Origin: a virus
DNA length: 31,970 nt
Virus record (IMG/VR): IMGVR_UViG_3300025132_000016
Span: 1 to 31,970 of that record
Direction: 5' to 3' (one strand)
The notes under the pieces are model-generated. The model had not been told where the DNA came from and did not search any database. It saw only the letters and a program-made list of their open reading frames with translations. Position 1 is the stretch's first letter. Each line of letters begins with the position of its first letter. The position numbers and the translations under genes are program-made. Shown piece by piece: positions 12,604 to 20,700 of this stretch.

Positions 12604-13842
12604 TTATTCAGTTTTTTCGTTTTTACCTAACATACGATCGCCATATTCAGTTGCCTCAAAACCTAATAACTCACGTTGTTCATTAATTGTTAAAACTTGG
12701 TTTGGCACAATATCACTAATAAAACTAACCGGAGGCTCATATACTATTTGAAAATCATCAATATTTAAGTTGGTTTGTTCCTTTAACACTTGTTGTATTT
12801 TATTAAACAACAATTCTTCTACGTCTTTAATAATTGTGCCCATAACCATCTCCCACGCAATACGTATTTCATTACCCGTGTTGCTCATTTTACCCGCACT
12901 AACAATACCACTCATTGCCGGTTGCCAACGGTGCGATGTAATAATATTTTGGCTTGTTAAACGTTGCAACTCCATAAATGAGCCATCACTATTGTCGCTT
13001 AATACGGTAACATTTGCGGGTGATGTATCACCGTTTTTAACTAAAAATAATATTTTACTATTGTTACCCTTACCCGTCCAACGCTTTTGTGCGTCTTTAA
13101 CTAATTGCTCGGCTTCTTCTTCGCCCATATCACCATTAATTTCAACAATGGCACTTGGCGTAAAATTGTTTTTAAATTTACTATGGTTATACGATTGTAA
13201 TTCCCAATCTATGGCCAACCATTCTAACGAGGCCACAAAATCAGGTAAACCGTAATAATTAAAAGTTGGCTCATAATCTTTAAAATGTATAATTGCGGTT
13301 TTCTTTTCAAACTTTGGGTAAACCGGCACAACAACCGTATCCTCTTTTGAACTGTTATATTTTGCCCAATTTGGGTGTATATAAACGTGTTGTTGGTTTT
13401 TACTAATACGACATTTAGTTGCATCAATGTGGTATAAATTAACACCCGCATCGTGTTGAACAACTTGCAAATATGCGTTACCAAACGAATAATAATCGTC
13501 CATTAAACGCCCGTAAACTTCACGCATTGAATCGCCCGTATTTACGTCATCAATAAACCTTTGCACAAACGGATCTTCTGATGCAAATTGTTTACCAATT
13601 GACAATATTTTCTTTTGCCCTAATATTGCACGGTGCGTTGGTGATTGCCTTTTTATTTCTGCTAAAAATTGCGGAAACAAATTATCATCGCCAAATGGTA
13701 TAAATGGCGTTCTAATATTTTTTAAATCTACGTTTTCACGTATTTTTTCGGGCACACCAATATTAAAAATATCAAATTTGGTAAACCCCAACTTTTTACC
13801 AACGCTTTTAATCGTTTGCGTTGTCGTTTTCTTTCGTGCCAT
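12604..13842 (-). CDS. Portal protein
   Basis: At 412 residues this has the normal size of HK97/SPP1-type portals. Recognisable features are the N-terminal FGDDNLFPQFL segment (about 50-60), a helical MREVYGRLMDDYYSFGNAYL region (about 105-124) and the Asp-Ala-rich wing with HIDATKCRIS. The long stem/crown region holds EWLAIDWELQSYNHSKFKNN (about 208-227) and NIITSHRWQPAMSGI near 304. It forms the dodecameric ring through which DNA enters and leaves the capsid. Its position after the tail tube and terminator, far from the terminase, is unusual. The start overlaps the 66 aa gene by 35 bases. Confidence 0.85.
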   Translation of the reverse strand: MARKKTTTQTIKSVGKKLGFTKFDIFNIGVPEKIRENVDLKNIRTPFIPFGDDNLFPQFLAEIKRQSPTHRAILGQKKILSIGKQFASEDPFVQRFIDDVNTGDSMREVYGRLMDDYYSFGNAYLQVVQHDAGVNLYHIDATKCRISKNQQHVYIHPNWAKYNSSKEDTVVVPVYPKFEKKTAIIHFKDYEPTFNYYGLPDFVASLEWLAIDWELQSYNHSKFKNNFTPSAIVEINGDMGEEEAEQLVKDAQKRWTGKGNNSKILFLVKNGDTSPANVTVLSDNSDGSFMELQRLTSQNIITSHRWQPAMSGIVSAGKMSNTGNEIRIAWEMVMGTIIKDVEELLFNKIQQVLKEQTNLNIDDFQIVYEPPVSFISDIVPNQVLTINEQRELLGFEATEYGDRMLGKNEKTE

Positions 13843-14008
13843 CGTTTACCGGTTTTTTAGGTTCTTTCAATTCTGTTACTTGCCTATATCCATTTTTATA
13901 CAACTGTTTTAACTGCTCTTGTGTAACATTACGTGTTACATATTTAACACCATTATATCTAAATGAAGTTGCCTTTGCTACCGGTTTTTTCAATTTATAC
14001 TTTGCCAT
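13808..14008 (-). CDS. Small basic protein before the portal, 66 aa
   Basis: The N-terminal half is Lys-rich with alternating hydrophobic residues (ATSFRYNGVKYVTRNVT), and a helix follows (QEQLKQLYKNGYR). This resembles small beta-hairpin-plus-helix proteins found near head genes. The C-terminus is acidic and Asn/Asp-rich. I cannot name a function. It starts a transcription segment just after the terminator that closes the capsid/tail-tube operon and overlaps the portal start, so it may set portal translation. Confidence 0.6.
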   Translation of the reverse strand: MAKYKLKKPVAKATSFRYNGVKYVTRNVTQEQLKQLYKNGYRQVTELKEPKKPVNDGTKENDNAND

Positions 14009-14027
14009 ATCAAATTATTTTTTATTT

Positions 14028-14043
14028 GTTGTAAAAATACAAC
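14028..14043. promoter_or_regulatory. 16-base palindrome upstream of the portal operon
   Basis: GTTGTA-AAAA-TACAAC (plus strand) has perfect 6-base arms. It lies between the terminator at 14055-14089 and the 66 aa gene and includes TATTTTTA on the minus strand, which could be a weak downstream promoter box. An operator-covered promoter is possible, but no good upstream box was found. Confidence 0.3.
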
Positions 14044-14054
14044 ATTTTTTAAAC

Positions 14055-14089
14055 AAAAACGGGAGATATCCGTATTGAATATCCCCCGT
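14055..14089 (-). terminator. Intrinsic terminator after the tail tube gene
   Basis: Minus strand: ACGGGGGATAT, loop of 9, ATATCTCCCGT (14089-14059), an 11-bp stem with one G-U pair. Four Ts, G and three Ts follow. It closes the protease-capsid-tail tube unit, 43 bases after the tail tube stop. It is the strongest hairpin terminator in the window. Confidence 0.8.
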
Positions 14090-14132
14090 CAAATTGTGGG
14101 TAAACTTAAAAAAACATTTACCAAATATTTAA

Positions 14133-14693
14133 TTAAGGAGTTACGGGTATTGTTCCCGTAAATTCTCTTGGATATTCACCTTGTTGTGTTGTCAAAGTAA
14201 TTTGCGTTCCGTTTGCGTCTTGTAACGCAATACCCGTTGTTTGCTCACCACTTGTAAACTCCATATATGCAGTTTCTTCAAATATTTCGTCCCAACCTAA
14301 AACAAATTTATATGTTTCAGCCGGTGATGCACAATCGTCCGCATAAGTTTCAACAATTGCAGTAATACCACAACTTGTTACAAGTTCCATTAAATCGTGA
14401 TTAACTTCACACGTTACCTTTGGTATGTAAAATTCCAAAGAAATTTCAATAAGTGTTGAACCATTTTCACGTGTTGCACTTGCAGTAAAACCCGCAGTCC
14501 CTCTATCAAATTCCCATTTGTAGAAAATGTCCGATGCGTCTACCATTGCAACGGCATTATATGCGTGTAAACACCCCGTATCTTCCGGTGTGAACGCATC
14601 AATTTGATCCGTATTTGCTAAATGTATTGCTTTTAAACCGCCTCGTCTGTTCCTGTCGCAACAAACGACCGTATGTCCTGATGTAATTGCCAT
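14133..14693 (-). CDS. Putative major tail tube protein
   Basis: The 186 aa protein is mostly beta-strand, with repeated Thr/Glu-rich strands and a final stretch (about 145-186) typical of tail tube subunits: a FVLGWDEIFEETAYMEF strand pair, a Gly-Ala loop, and an ending with REFTGTIPVT. It follows the major capsid gene and precedes a strong terminator, the place of a very abundant structural protein. It contains six cysteines, including an early CC pair (residues 11-12), which is unusual for a tube protein. A capsid decoration protein is the alternative, but length and strand pattern favour the tube. Confidence 0.6.
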   Translation of the reverse strand: MAITSGHTVVCCDRNRRGGLKAIHLANTDQIDAFTPEDTGCLHAYNAVAMVDASDIFYKWEFDRGTAGFTASATRENGSTLIEISLEFYIPKVTCEVNHDLMELVTSCGITAIVETYADDCASPAETYKFVLGWDEIFEETAYMEFTSGEQTTGIALQDANGTQITLTTQQGEYPREFTGTIPVTP

Positions 14694-14712
14694 ATCTAAT
14701 CTTTTTTATTTA

Positions 14713-15690
14713 TTAATAACCTATTTGTGTCAATGAATCGTGTAAAAACTGAACACCCAACTTGAAGTATGATCTTACGTAAACTTTTTCAGTTAAATCA
14801 TCGTAAAACATTTTCATTTCACCTTCAAAATCGTTTGTGTCTGTTCCAACTGCTAAATTTTGTTTTGCAGTAAATACACCACAATTATCATCACTTACAC
14901 TTAATTGTGAAATTGCAGTATCCCAATCATACATTGGTATTACTTCAATACCTCTAAAGTATAATTTTAAACTACCATCAACCATTTGAGAAAAACCTTC
15001 TGCGTTTCCTAAATCTTCTAATTTACCCATATAACCTTGATAAATTGATCTTGTTACATAAAACGCCTTTTCGTTATTTGGCACACCGTGTAATGCACTT
15101 GGTGCATCGTTGTATAAACCACGTAACGCATCTAAACACGCATCATCAGTTAATGCACCGTCTGCAATTGCCGTTTTTCTATTGTTAATTACTGAATCCG
15201 CTTTTAATAGTTTCCACCAACCATCAGTTTGGTCATAACAAGTTGAGTGATCACCACTTGCACTTGTATCACCCCACCACGCAATTCTCACAACATCACT
15301 TGATATTCCGTTTCTAACGTTTGCCAATACTGTGTCCATTAATTGTGTGCCTTCAAGGTTGAAAACATTAATACCATTTTTAAAACTTTCTTCAATATAA
15401 GTTCCAAAAAATTCCTTTTGACATTGGGAAACCGCTACACGCATTCTTCCCGCCTCAATTACTTTATCATTTACATTAAAATCACCACTTTCTGCGTCAT
15501 TACAACCCGTGTATTTTTTTACAATACAAGATAATGAATCCGCAGTATAAAGGTTCATTTTGTGTTTTACGTTAGGTATTACCCTAAATTGAAATAGATC
15601 CGAATCTCTAAAAATCGGCTCTAAAAATAACTCGCTAAATTGTGCACCGCTATACGTTGCCGAGATATTGTCTAATGCTACATTTGCCAT
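14713..15690 (-). CDS. Major capsid protein (HK97 fold)
   Basis: This 325-residue protein directly follows the prohead protease and has the pattern of HK97-fold capsid proteins. The N-terminal arm contains TYSGAQFSELFLEPIFRDSD. A beta-rich E-loop/P-domain with VIEAGRMRVAVSQCQKEFFG (about 77-96) follows, then a long spine helix region (LMDTVLANVRNGISSDVVRI). The A-domain strands are near the C-terminus (LYFRGIEVIPMYDWD at about 244-258, and FKLGVQFLHD). There is no large cleaved delta domain at the N-terminus, in agreement with a separate scaffold nested in the protease gene. Seven cysteines are present, more than usual for a capsid protein. Confidence 0.85.
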   Translation of the reverse strand: MANVALDNISATYSGAQFSELFLEPIFRDSDLFQFRVIPNVKHKMNLYTADSLSCIVKKYTGCNDAESGDFNVNDKVIEAGRMRVAVSQCQKEFFGTYIEESFKNGINVFNLEGTQLMDTVLANVRNGISSDVVRIAWWGDTSASGDHSTCYDQTDGWWKLLKADSVINNRKTAIADGALTDDACLDALRGLYNDAPSALHGVPNNEKAFYVTRSIYQGYMGKLEDLGNAEGFSQMVDGSLKLYFRGIEVIPMYDWDTAISQLSVSDDNCGVFTAKQNLAVGTDTNDFEGEMKMFYDDLTEKVYVRSYFKLGVQFLHDSLTQIGY

Positions 15691-15715
15691 AACTTTACTT
15701 TTTTATTATTATTAA

Positions 15716-16159
15716 TTATTTACTTCTTTTTATTGCCTTAACCATTGCATTAAAAAACGCCATATTAGGATCAACCGTTGCCTCACCTAACGTTGGGTCT
15801 GCATCTGCTTTAACATCAGTTTTAACCGCTTTTAGTTTTGCAATTTCGTTTGACTTGTTCTCTAATTCAATATTTTTATTTTCAATTTCCTTTTGTGCGT
15901 TTTCAATTTCCGCATCTTTAAGGCCAATTGCTTCTTCAATTTTATGAACTGCGTCCTCAAGGTTTTTCACTTGGTCTTTTAATTCTTCATAAGTTTTTGC
16001 CCAATCTGTTTCTTCGGCTAAACTTTCCTCGTGCCCTTCTTCGTGTTCATTTGTAGGTGTTACACCTAACATTGATTTAATTTTACCAATTAACGTTGCG
16101 TCGTTTGTTGGTGCGTTGTCTTTATTTTCAACAACTTCTTTTGCAGTATTTTCCGCCAT
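15716..16159 (-). CDS. Nested scaffold protein (internal start in the protease gene)
   Basis: Within the protease frame, Met207 (ATG at 16159) is preceded by an A-rich leader whose last bases AAAGTTATGGC are the same as at the capsid gene start. Translation there would give a 147 aa, acidic, Glu/Lys-rich protein. It has a predicted coiled coil (about residues 255-320 of the full protein) and a basic C-terminal tail (MVKAIKRSK). This is the layout of lambda C/Nu3, where scaffold is made from an internal start in the protease gene. The internal start is an inference from sequence context. Confidence 0.5.
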   Translation of the reverse strand: MAENTAKEVVENKDNAPTNDATLIGKIKSMLGVTPTNEHEEGHEESLAEETDWAKTYEELKDQVKNLEDAVHKIEEAIGLKDAEIENAQKEIENKNIELENKSNEIAKLKAVKTDVKADADPTLGEATVDPNMAFFNAMVKAIKRSK

Positions 16160-16777
16160 AACTTTTGTGTTTTGATTATTGATTACTAAATTAATTTTAT
16201 CGCTTGTAATATTGTTAAACATTGAAACATCATAATTGTTTTCAATTTTTAACGGCTCAGTAATGCCATTAATTAAACCCAACTCCAATGTTTCTTTTGA
16301 ATTAAACCACGATTCAACGTCCATTAAACTTATGTAATGGTTTGCATCGTGTTTACTTTTACTTGCATATATTTCCGCAATTTCATTCCTTATTTTATCA
16401 AGTATGTTTGCAGTTTTACGCAACTCGTTAGCATCACCACCGGTTTGTGCAAATGGGTTATGGATCATAAATAATGAATTTTCCGCCATTTCTATTTTAT
16501 CACCCGCCATTGCAATAACACTTGCAATTGATGCACATATCCCCTCAACTTTTGTTGTAACTGTTTTGGTGTGGTTTTTTAACGCATTGTAAATTGCTAA
16601 ACCATCAAAAACACTACCGCCCAAACTATTAATGTGAACGTTAATATTTTTGTTTTTTAAATCTTGTAAATCTTCAATGAAATTTTTTGCGTTGGTATCA
16701 TAACCACCCACCTCGCTATAAATAAAAATATCTGCGGTTTCGCTCTTGGCGTTATTTTGTATGTCATACCAATTCAT
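15716..16777 (-). CDS. ClpP/S49-like prohead protease with C-terminal scaffold domain
   Basis: Residues 1-175 form a ClpP-type serine protease domain. The oxyanion loop is near HINSLGGSVFDGL (48-60). The catalytic serine is Ser83 in EGICASIASV, with His106 in SLFMIHNPF and Asp153 in LMDVESWF. Residues 180-353 are low-complexity, acidic and coiled-coil, as expected for a scaffold. The enzyme would process or remove scaffold during head maturation. At 353 aa it resembles lambda gpC-type fusions. The gene starts five bases after the TATTTTTG box of a candidate late promoter and is followed by capsid and tail tube genes. Confidence 0.88.
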   Translation of the reverse strand: MNWYDIQNNAKSETADIFIYSEVGGYDTNAKNFIEDLQDLKNKNINVHINSLGGSVFDGLAIYNALKNHTKTVTTKVEGICASIASVIAMAGDKIEMAENSLFMIHNPFAQTGGDANELRKTANILDKIRNEIAEIYASKSKHDANHYISLMDVESWFNSKETLELGLINGITEPLKIENNYDVSMFNNITSDKINLVINNQNTKVMAENTAKEVVENKDNAPTNDATLIGKIKSMLGVTPTNEHEEGHEESLAEETDWAKTYEELKDQVKNLEDAVHKIEEAIGLKDAEIENAQKEIENKNIELENKSNEIAKLKAVKTDVKADADPTLGEATVDPNMAFFNAMVKAIKRSK

Positions 16778-16782
16778 ATTCG

Positions 16783-16818
16783 CAAAAATAAAAACAATAA
16801 AAAAATTGTTTACGAAAT
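16783..16818 (-). promoter_or_regulatory. Candidate late promoter of the capsid operon
   Basis: Minus strand: ATTTCGTAAAC (16818-16808), 17 bases, TATTTTTGC (16790-16782), then GAAT and the ATG of the protease. Both boxes and the spacing are identical to the site at 31209-31244, although the 17-base spacers differ. It fills the 50-base gap between two genes. Confidence 0.65.
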
Positions 16819-16827
16819 AAATGGAAA

Positions 16828-17199
16828 TTAGATTTTGGCTTTTTTGTTTCGCTTTTGGTTTTTTAATTTAAGTTTATACTCGCCAACAATATTTTGTGTG
16901 CGTGAAAACTTTGGTCGGTATTTATAGACAATGCCTTGTATTTGTCTATCGCTTAAATTGTATTTAATAGATAAGTCCATAAACGTATGTGTGACGTGGC
17001 CTTCGTTTTTCCTTAACAAAACATCAAAATCATAAATAATTAAATAGTTACGCACACGTGTTGGCTCACATAAACCCTTTTCCACTAAATGATAAACAAC
17101 GTCTTTTGGTGTTGCAAACTCGCCAAAACGTGTTTCCACTTCACTCCACATTATGTCAATGAAATCAATAACGTAATTTATGTTGTTTGGTTTTGCCAT
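16828..17199 (-). CDS. Helix-turn-helix-like protein, 123 aa
   Basis: The C-terminal half contains a candidate helix-turn-helix (FMDLSIKYNLSDRQIQGIVY, about 73-92) followed by a very basic tail (KLKLKNQKRNKKAK). The N-terminal half is helical (about 8-50). It could be a transcription regulator or a DNA-binding packaging accessory protein. It lies immediately before the capsid-operon promoter, so control of that promoter is worth considering, though nothing proves it. It overlaps the upstream gene by 22 bases. Confidence 0.55.
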   Translation of the reverse strand: MAKPNNINYVIDFIDIMWSEVETRFGEFATPKDVVYHLVEKGLCEPTRVRNYLIIYDFDVLLRKNEGHVTHTFMDLSIKYNLSDRQIQGIVYKYRPKFSRTQNIVGEYKLKLKNQKRNKKAKI

Positions 17200-17486
17200 A
17201 TTTTATTTATGTCGGCCATATACGTTACCATTTTTTGTGCACAACCACCACAACCAAATAAATTTGGTGATGCTTTTGGATCAACGTATTTTTTAAAATA
17301 TGCAAACAATTCTAATCCCGTTTTTTGTGGCACTTTCCAACGCCCACGTGCGTCCCGATGTTTTTTAAACAATAACATCAAACGTTGTATTTCTTCTTTA
17401 TCCTCCCCGCTTATTGTATTTGCAATTTCTGTTTTTTTATCAGCCATTTTATCAATAATACTTTTTTTCGCTATTGGTAACGTCAT
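17178..17486 (-). CDS. Hypothetical protein, 102 aa
   Basis: The frame is open from a TTG at 17495, but the ATG at 17486 (MTLPIAKKSIIDKMAD) is preferred. The protein is helical and basic in the middle (KKHRDARGRWKVP) and ends with a CGGC motif (about 80-83) followed by a helix. The CGGCAQKM stretch could bind metal or form a disulfide. No family can be named. It lies between the Cys-rich 61 aa gene and the helix-turn-helix gene, in a run of small genes separating the tail module from the capsid module. Confidence 0.6.
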   Translation of the reverse strand: MTLPIAKKSIIDKMADKKTEIANTISGEDKEEIQRLMLLFKKHRDARGRWKVPQKTGLELFAYFKKYVDPKASPNLFGCGGCAQKMVTYMADINKIWQNQTT

Positions 17487-17522
17487 AATATACAAATTAT
17501 TTTTAACAAATGTATGTTAATT

Positions 17523-17708
17523 TTACCACTTACCCAACGGACATTTGCCATCAAATTCTGCCGTTACACTTGTTTTGGCATTTAATAAGCATTTGCAAAC
17601 GCTACAACTATCATAATTAAATAACCATAAAAATTTATTTGAACGTTTGTCACATTTACGGCATATTGCTAACCGCTTTTTTTTAATTTCTTTACTAACT
17701 GTAAACAT
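17523..17708 (-). CDS. Small zinc-ribbon protein, 61 aa
   Basis: Six cysteines at 16, 19, 35, 38, 40 and 56 form CRKC, CSVCKC and a final CPLGKW. This is a pattern that I recognise from small phage proteins downstream of the tape measure gene. Four of the Cys probably bind one zinc ion. The function is unknown. The gene follows the tape measure by 10 bases and belongs to the same transcription unit. Confidence 0.7.
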   Translation of the reverse strand: MFTVSKEIKKKRLAICRKCDKRSNKFLWLFNYDSCSVCKCLLNAKTSVTAEFDGKCPLGKW

Positions 17709-17718
17709 AATTTAAAAT

Positions 17719-20700
17719 TTAAAATGTTATTCTACTTTCAATATTCCTAACCGTTTTTTGGCTTTGTGTAACATCGGCCTCAACTAATATTACTTGTTGG
17801 TCTGCATTTTGTGTTGCTATTGCTTCCGCCAATGCGTTATCACTTTCCAATACATCGGTGTTAAACACTAACCCACCATCGGCAAATTTACGGCCACCTC
17901 CGGCAACATTCATTTGTGATAACATTGGTTTAAACATTGCCGTTGAACGTTTATTAATAACGGCCTCACCGCCTTCCAATTCAACCACACGGCCACCAAC
18001 TGCAAATTTTTCTCCGCCTTGTGCGTGTGATCGACCTTGCACCATACCGCCTTGTTTGAAAAAGTTGTTGTCCATTATACCACCCAACTCGGCCGTTGGC
18101 GGTTTTTGTGCTTTTATCATTGCGAGTTGTATTCCGGTTGTTGCTACTGTCCCCGCAATTAATATTGCTTTAATAATTGCATCGGCAATAACGTTACCAC
18201 TTGCCTCACCCGCTAAAATATTCATTACGGCTTGTGCACCTGACATCAACGCTTGAGCAACGGCTAAATTTTGATCTTTTTTAAATTGCTCAATTTTTAA
18301 TTTTAACATTGCGTCATCGTGCTTTGTTTCAATGTCTTCAATTTTTTGTGCCTTTTCTTCTTCCGTCATCATTTCGGCCTCCGCACTATTTTCAAATTCT
18401 TCCACCTCTTTTTTCTTGGCATCTGTCATTGTTGCCAAACGGCTTTGCAACCTTTGTTGTTGCAATTGATTCATTGCATCTAAACTCGCATTAACTTCAT
18501 TAAACGTGGTGTTTATTGTATTGACTAAATCTTGGCCGGTAAATGGCTCACCGGTTTCGGGATCGCTCCCCCACAATGCGTCTTGTAAAAAACCACCACT
18601 TTTTTCATCATCACCGTCTTTTTTACCAAATTCATCAAGTTTACCCTCCAATACTTCAACATCTTCAATTAACCCTTTTATATTATCTAAAGTTGCTTTA
18701 GTTGTGTCATCACTTGCTTGTGCGGTTTTTAATGCTAAATCTAATTCCGCTTTTGCAATTCTTAATGCTAATTTTAATCTTTCCTCCGCATATAATTTAT
18801 AATCATCTTCAAGTTTAACAAATAATTTTAATTGGTCTTTATCTGCATCAATTTGTTCACGTGTTTTTGCAATTGATTTTTCTAAATCCCTTGCCCTTTT
18901 GTTTGTGCCTTCTGCAATTTTATCGTTTTCCTTATTTATTTTTTCATCAACTTTTAACAACGCATTTTTTGCCACAATAACTTTATTGGTTGCCGTTTGT
19001 ATTTTATTGGCGGTATCATTTTCAATTTCTGCAATACGTGCGTTACGTTCTTCAACTGACATTTCTTTGGCTTCTTCTGATAATAAAAATTGTGCAACAC
19101 GTTGTTCGCCCAATACCACCTCATCTTGTAACGCTTTTGTTGCATCACGCACACTATCTTTCAATAAACCGTATGCCGTTGTTTGGCTTTTTAAACTATT
19201 ATTATTGTTCTTTGTTGTAACATTTAATTTTGATAATAAAACTTCTTGTTTACTATACAACTCGTTTATTTGTGTTGTAATGGCATCATTTTTTAATTGA
19301 ATAAAGTTGTATGAATTTTGTGCATTTGTATTGTCTTCAGTTGCTTGTCTAACATTTGATGCACTTTGCACAACCGCAGAAGAAGTGGCATCAATACCCT
19401 TTATATTAATACCAAACATTGCGTCATCGCCATCTAATACGGCATCTTCTAAATTGGTTTTAATTGTTTCGGTTTGTATTGCGGTGTTTTTCCATTCACG
19501 GTTTTGATTAACAACGCTTTCGCTAATAAAATTGCTAAGAGCCAAATTATCACTTTGTAATGATGCTTGGTCTTCATAACTCTGAATCATTTGTTGGTTT
19601 CTCTTTTCGGTTTTAGTTAGTATATCAAATGAGCCATCGCCTAACACTTGGTTGTCTTCAATTAATTGTTCATTACTACGCAAATTGTTATCAATACGTG
19701 TTTGATTAATTTTATCATAACGTTCTGTTGCATCGTTTAATCGTTGTTGTGAGTTTTCGGCTTTTTCCTTTTTTTCATTTAATTCATCTTCTAACGCCAA
19801 TTGTTGTTTAATTAACTCAGTAACTTGCGACTCGGTTGATTGTAAAATTATTTTTCTTTTAATTGCATCAACCGCACTATCGTATGCAACCTCAAGGTCT
19901 TTGGCTAATTTTGCCTCATCTGTTAAATTAGTTAAATTTGTTCCGGCCAATTTGTTAAATTCTTCCAACGCATTTTTTCTTTCATCTAAAGTTTTATTTC
20001 CGTTTTGTATTTCTTTTGTTAATGCTTTTAAACGGGATATTTCATTGGCTTGATCTTCTTTTGCCTTTTTCTTTATTTTTTCAATTTCAGTTAATTCCTC
20101 AACTTGACTTTCCAACTCTGCGTTTAAATCTGTTGTTTCATCTGATGCTTCACTTGAGCTAAACGCCCAATCTGCTAAAAACCCAATACCCAACGCCAAA
20201 CCACTAACCAATAAACCAATTGGGTTTGCTTTAATTGCGGTATTAAACGCCCTTGTGGCAATGGTTGCACCTACGGTTGCCACTCTGTATGCAACTTGAG
20301 CAATACGTGATGCATTTAATGCGGTTGTGAAACCAACTTGTCTTGCGGTTGCAAGTGTTGTAACGGTAACGTATGTTCCAACGGCAATGGCTATTTTACC
20401 GAAATTTTCTACGGCTATACTTAACACGTTAAATAATGCACTAATTGTATCAACAATCAATGTTATTGCGGGTTCTAACCTATCAATTAACTCGATCATA
20501 AAACCTTCCGCACTACTTTTAGCCTCGTCCAAACTACCTTTTAAAGTATCACGCATTGCATCGGCAAAACTTCGTGCCGTGCCTTCTGCATTTAATAATT
20601 CTTTATTTAATACTTCAACATCGTCCGCACCATTTAATAATGTTGCAAACGCAGTTACAGAACGTTGGTCGGTTAGTTCTAACATTTCCGTTACATCAAT

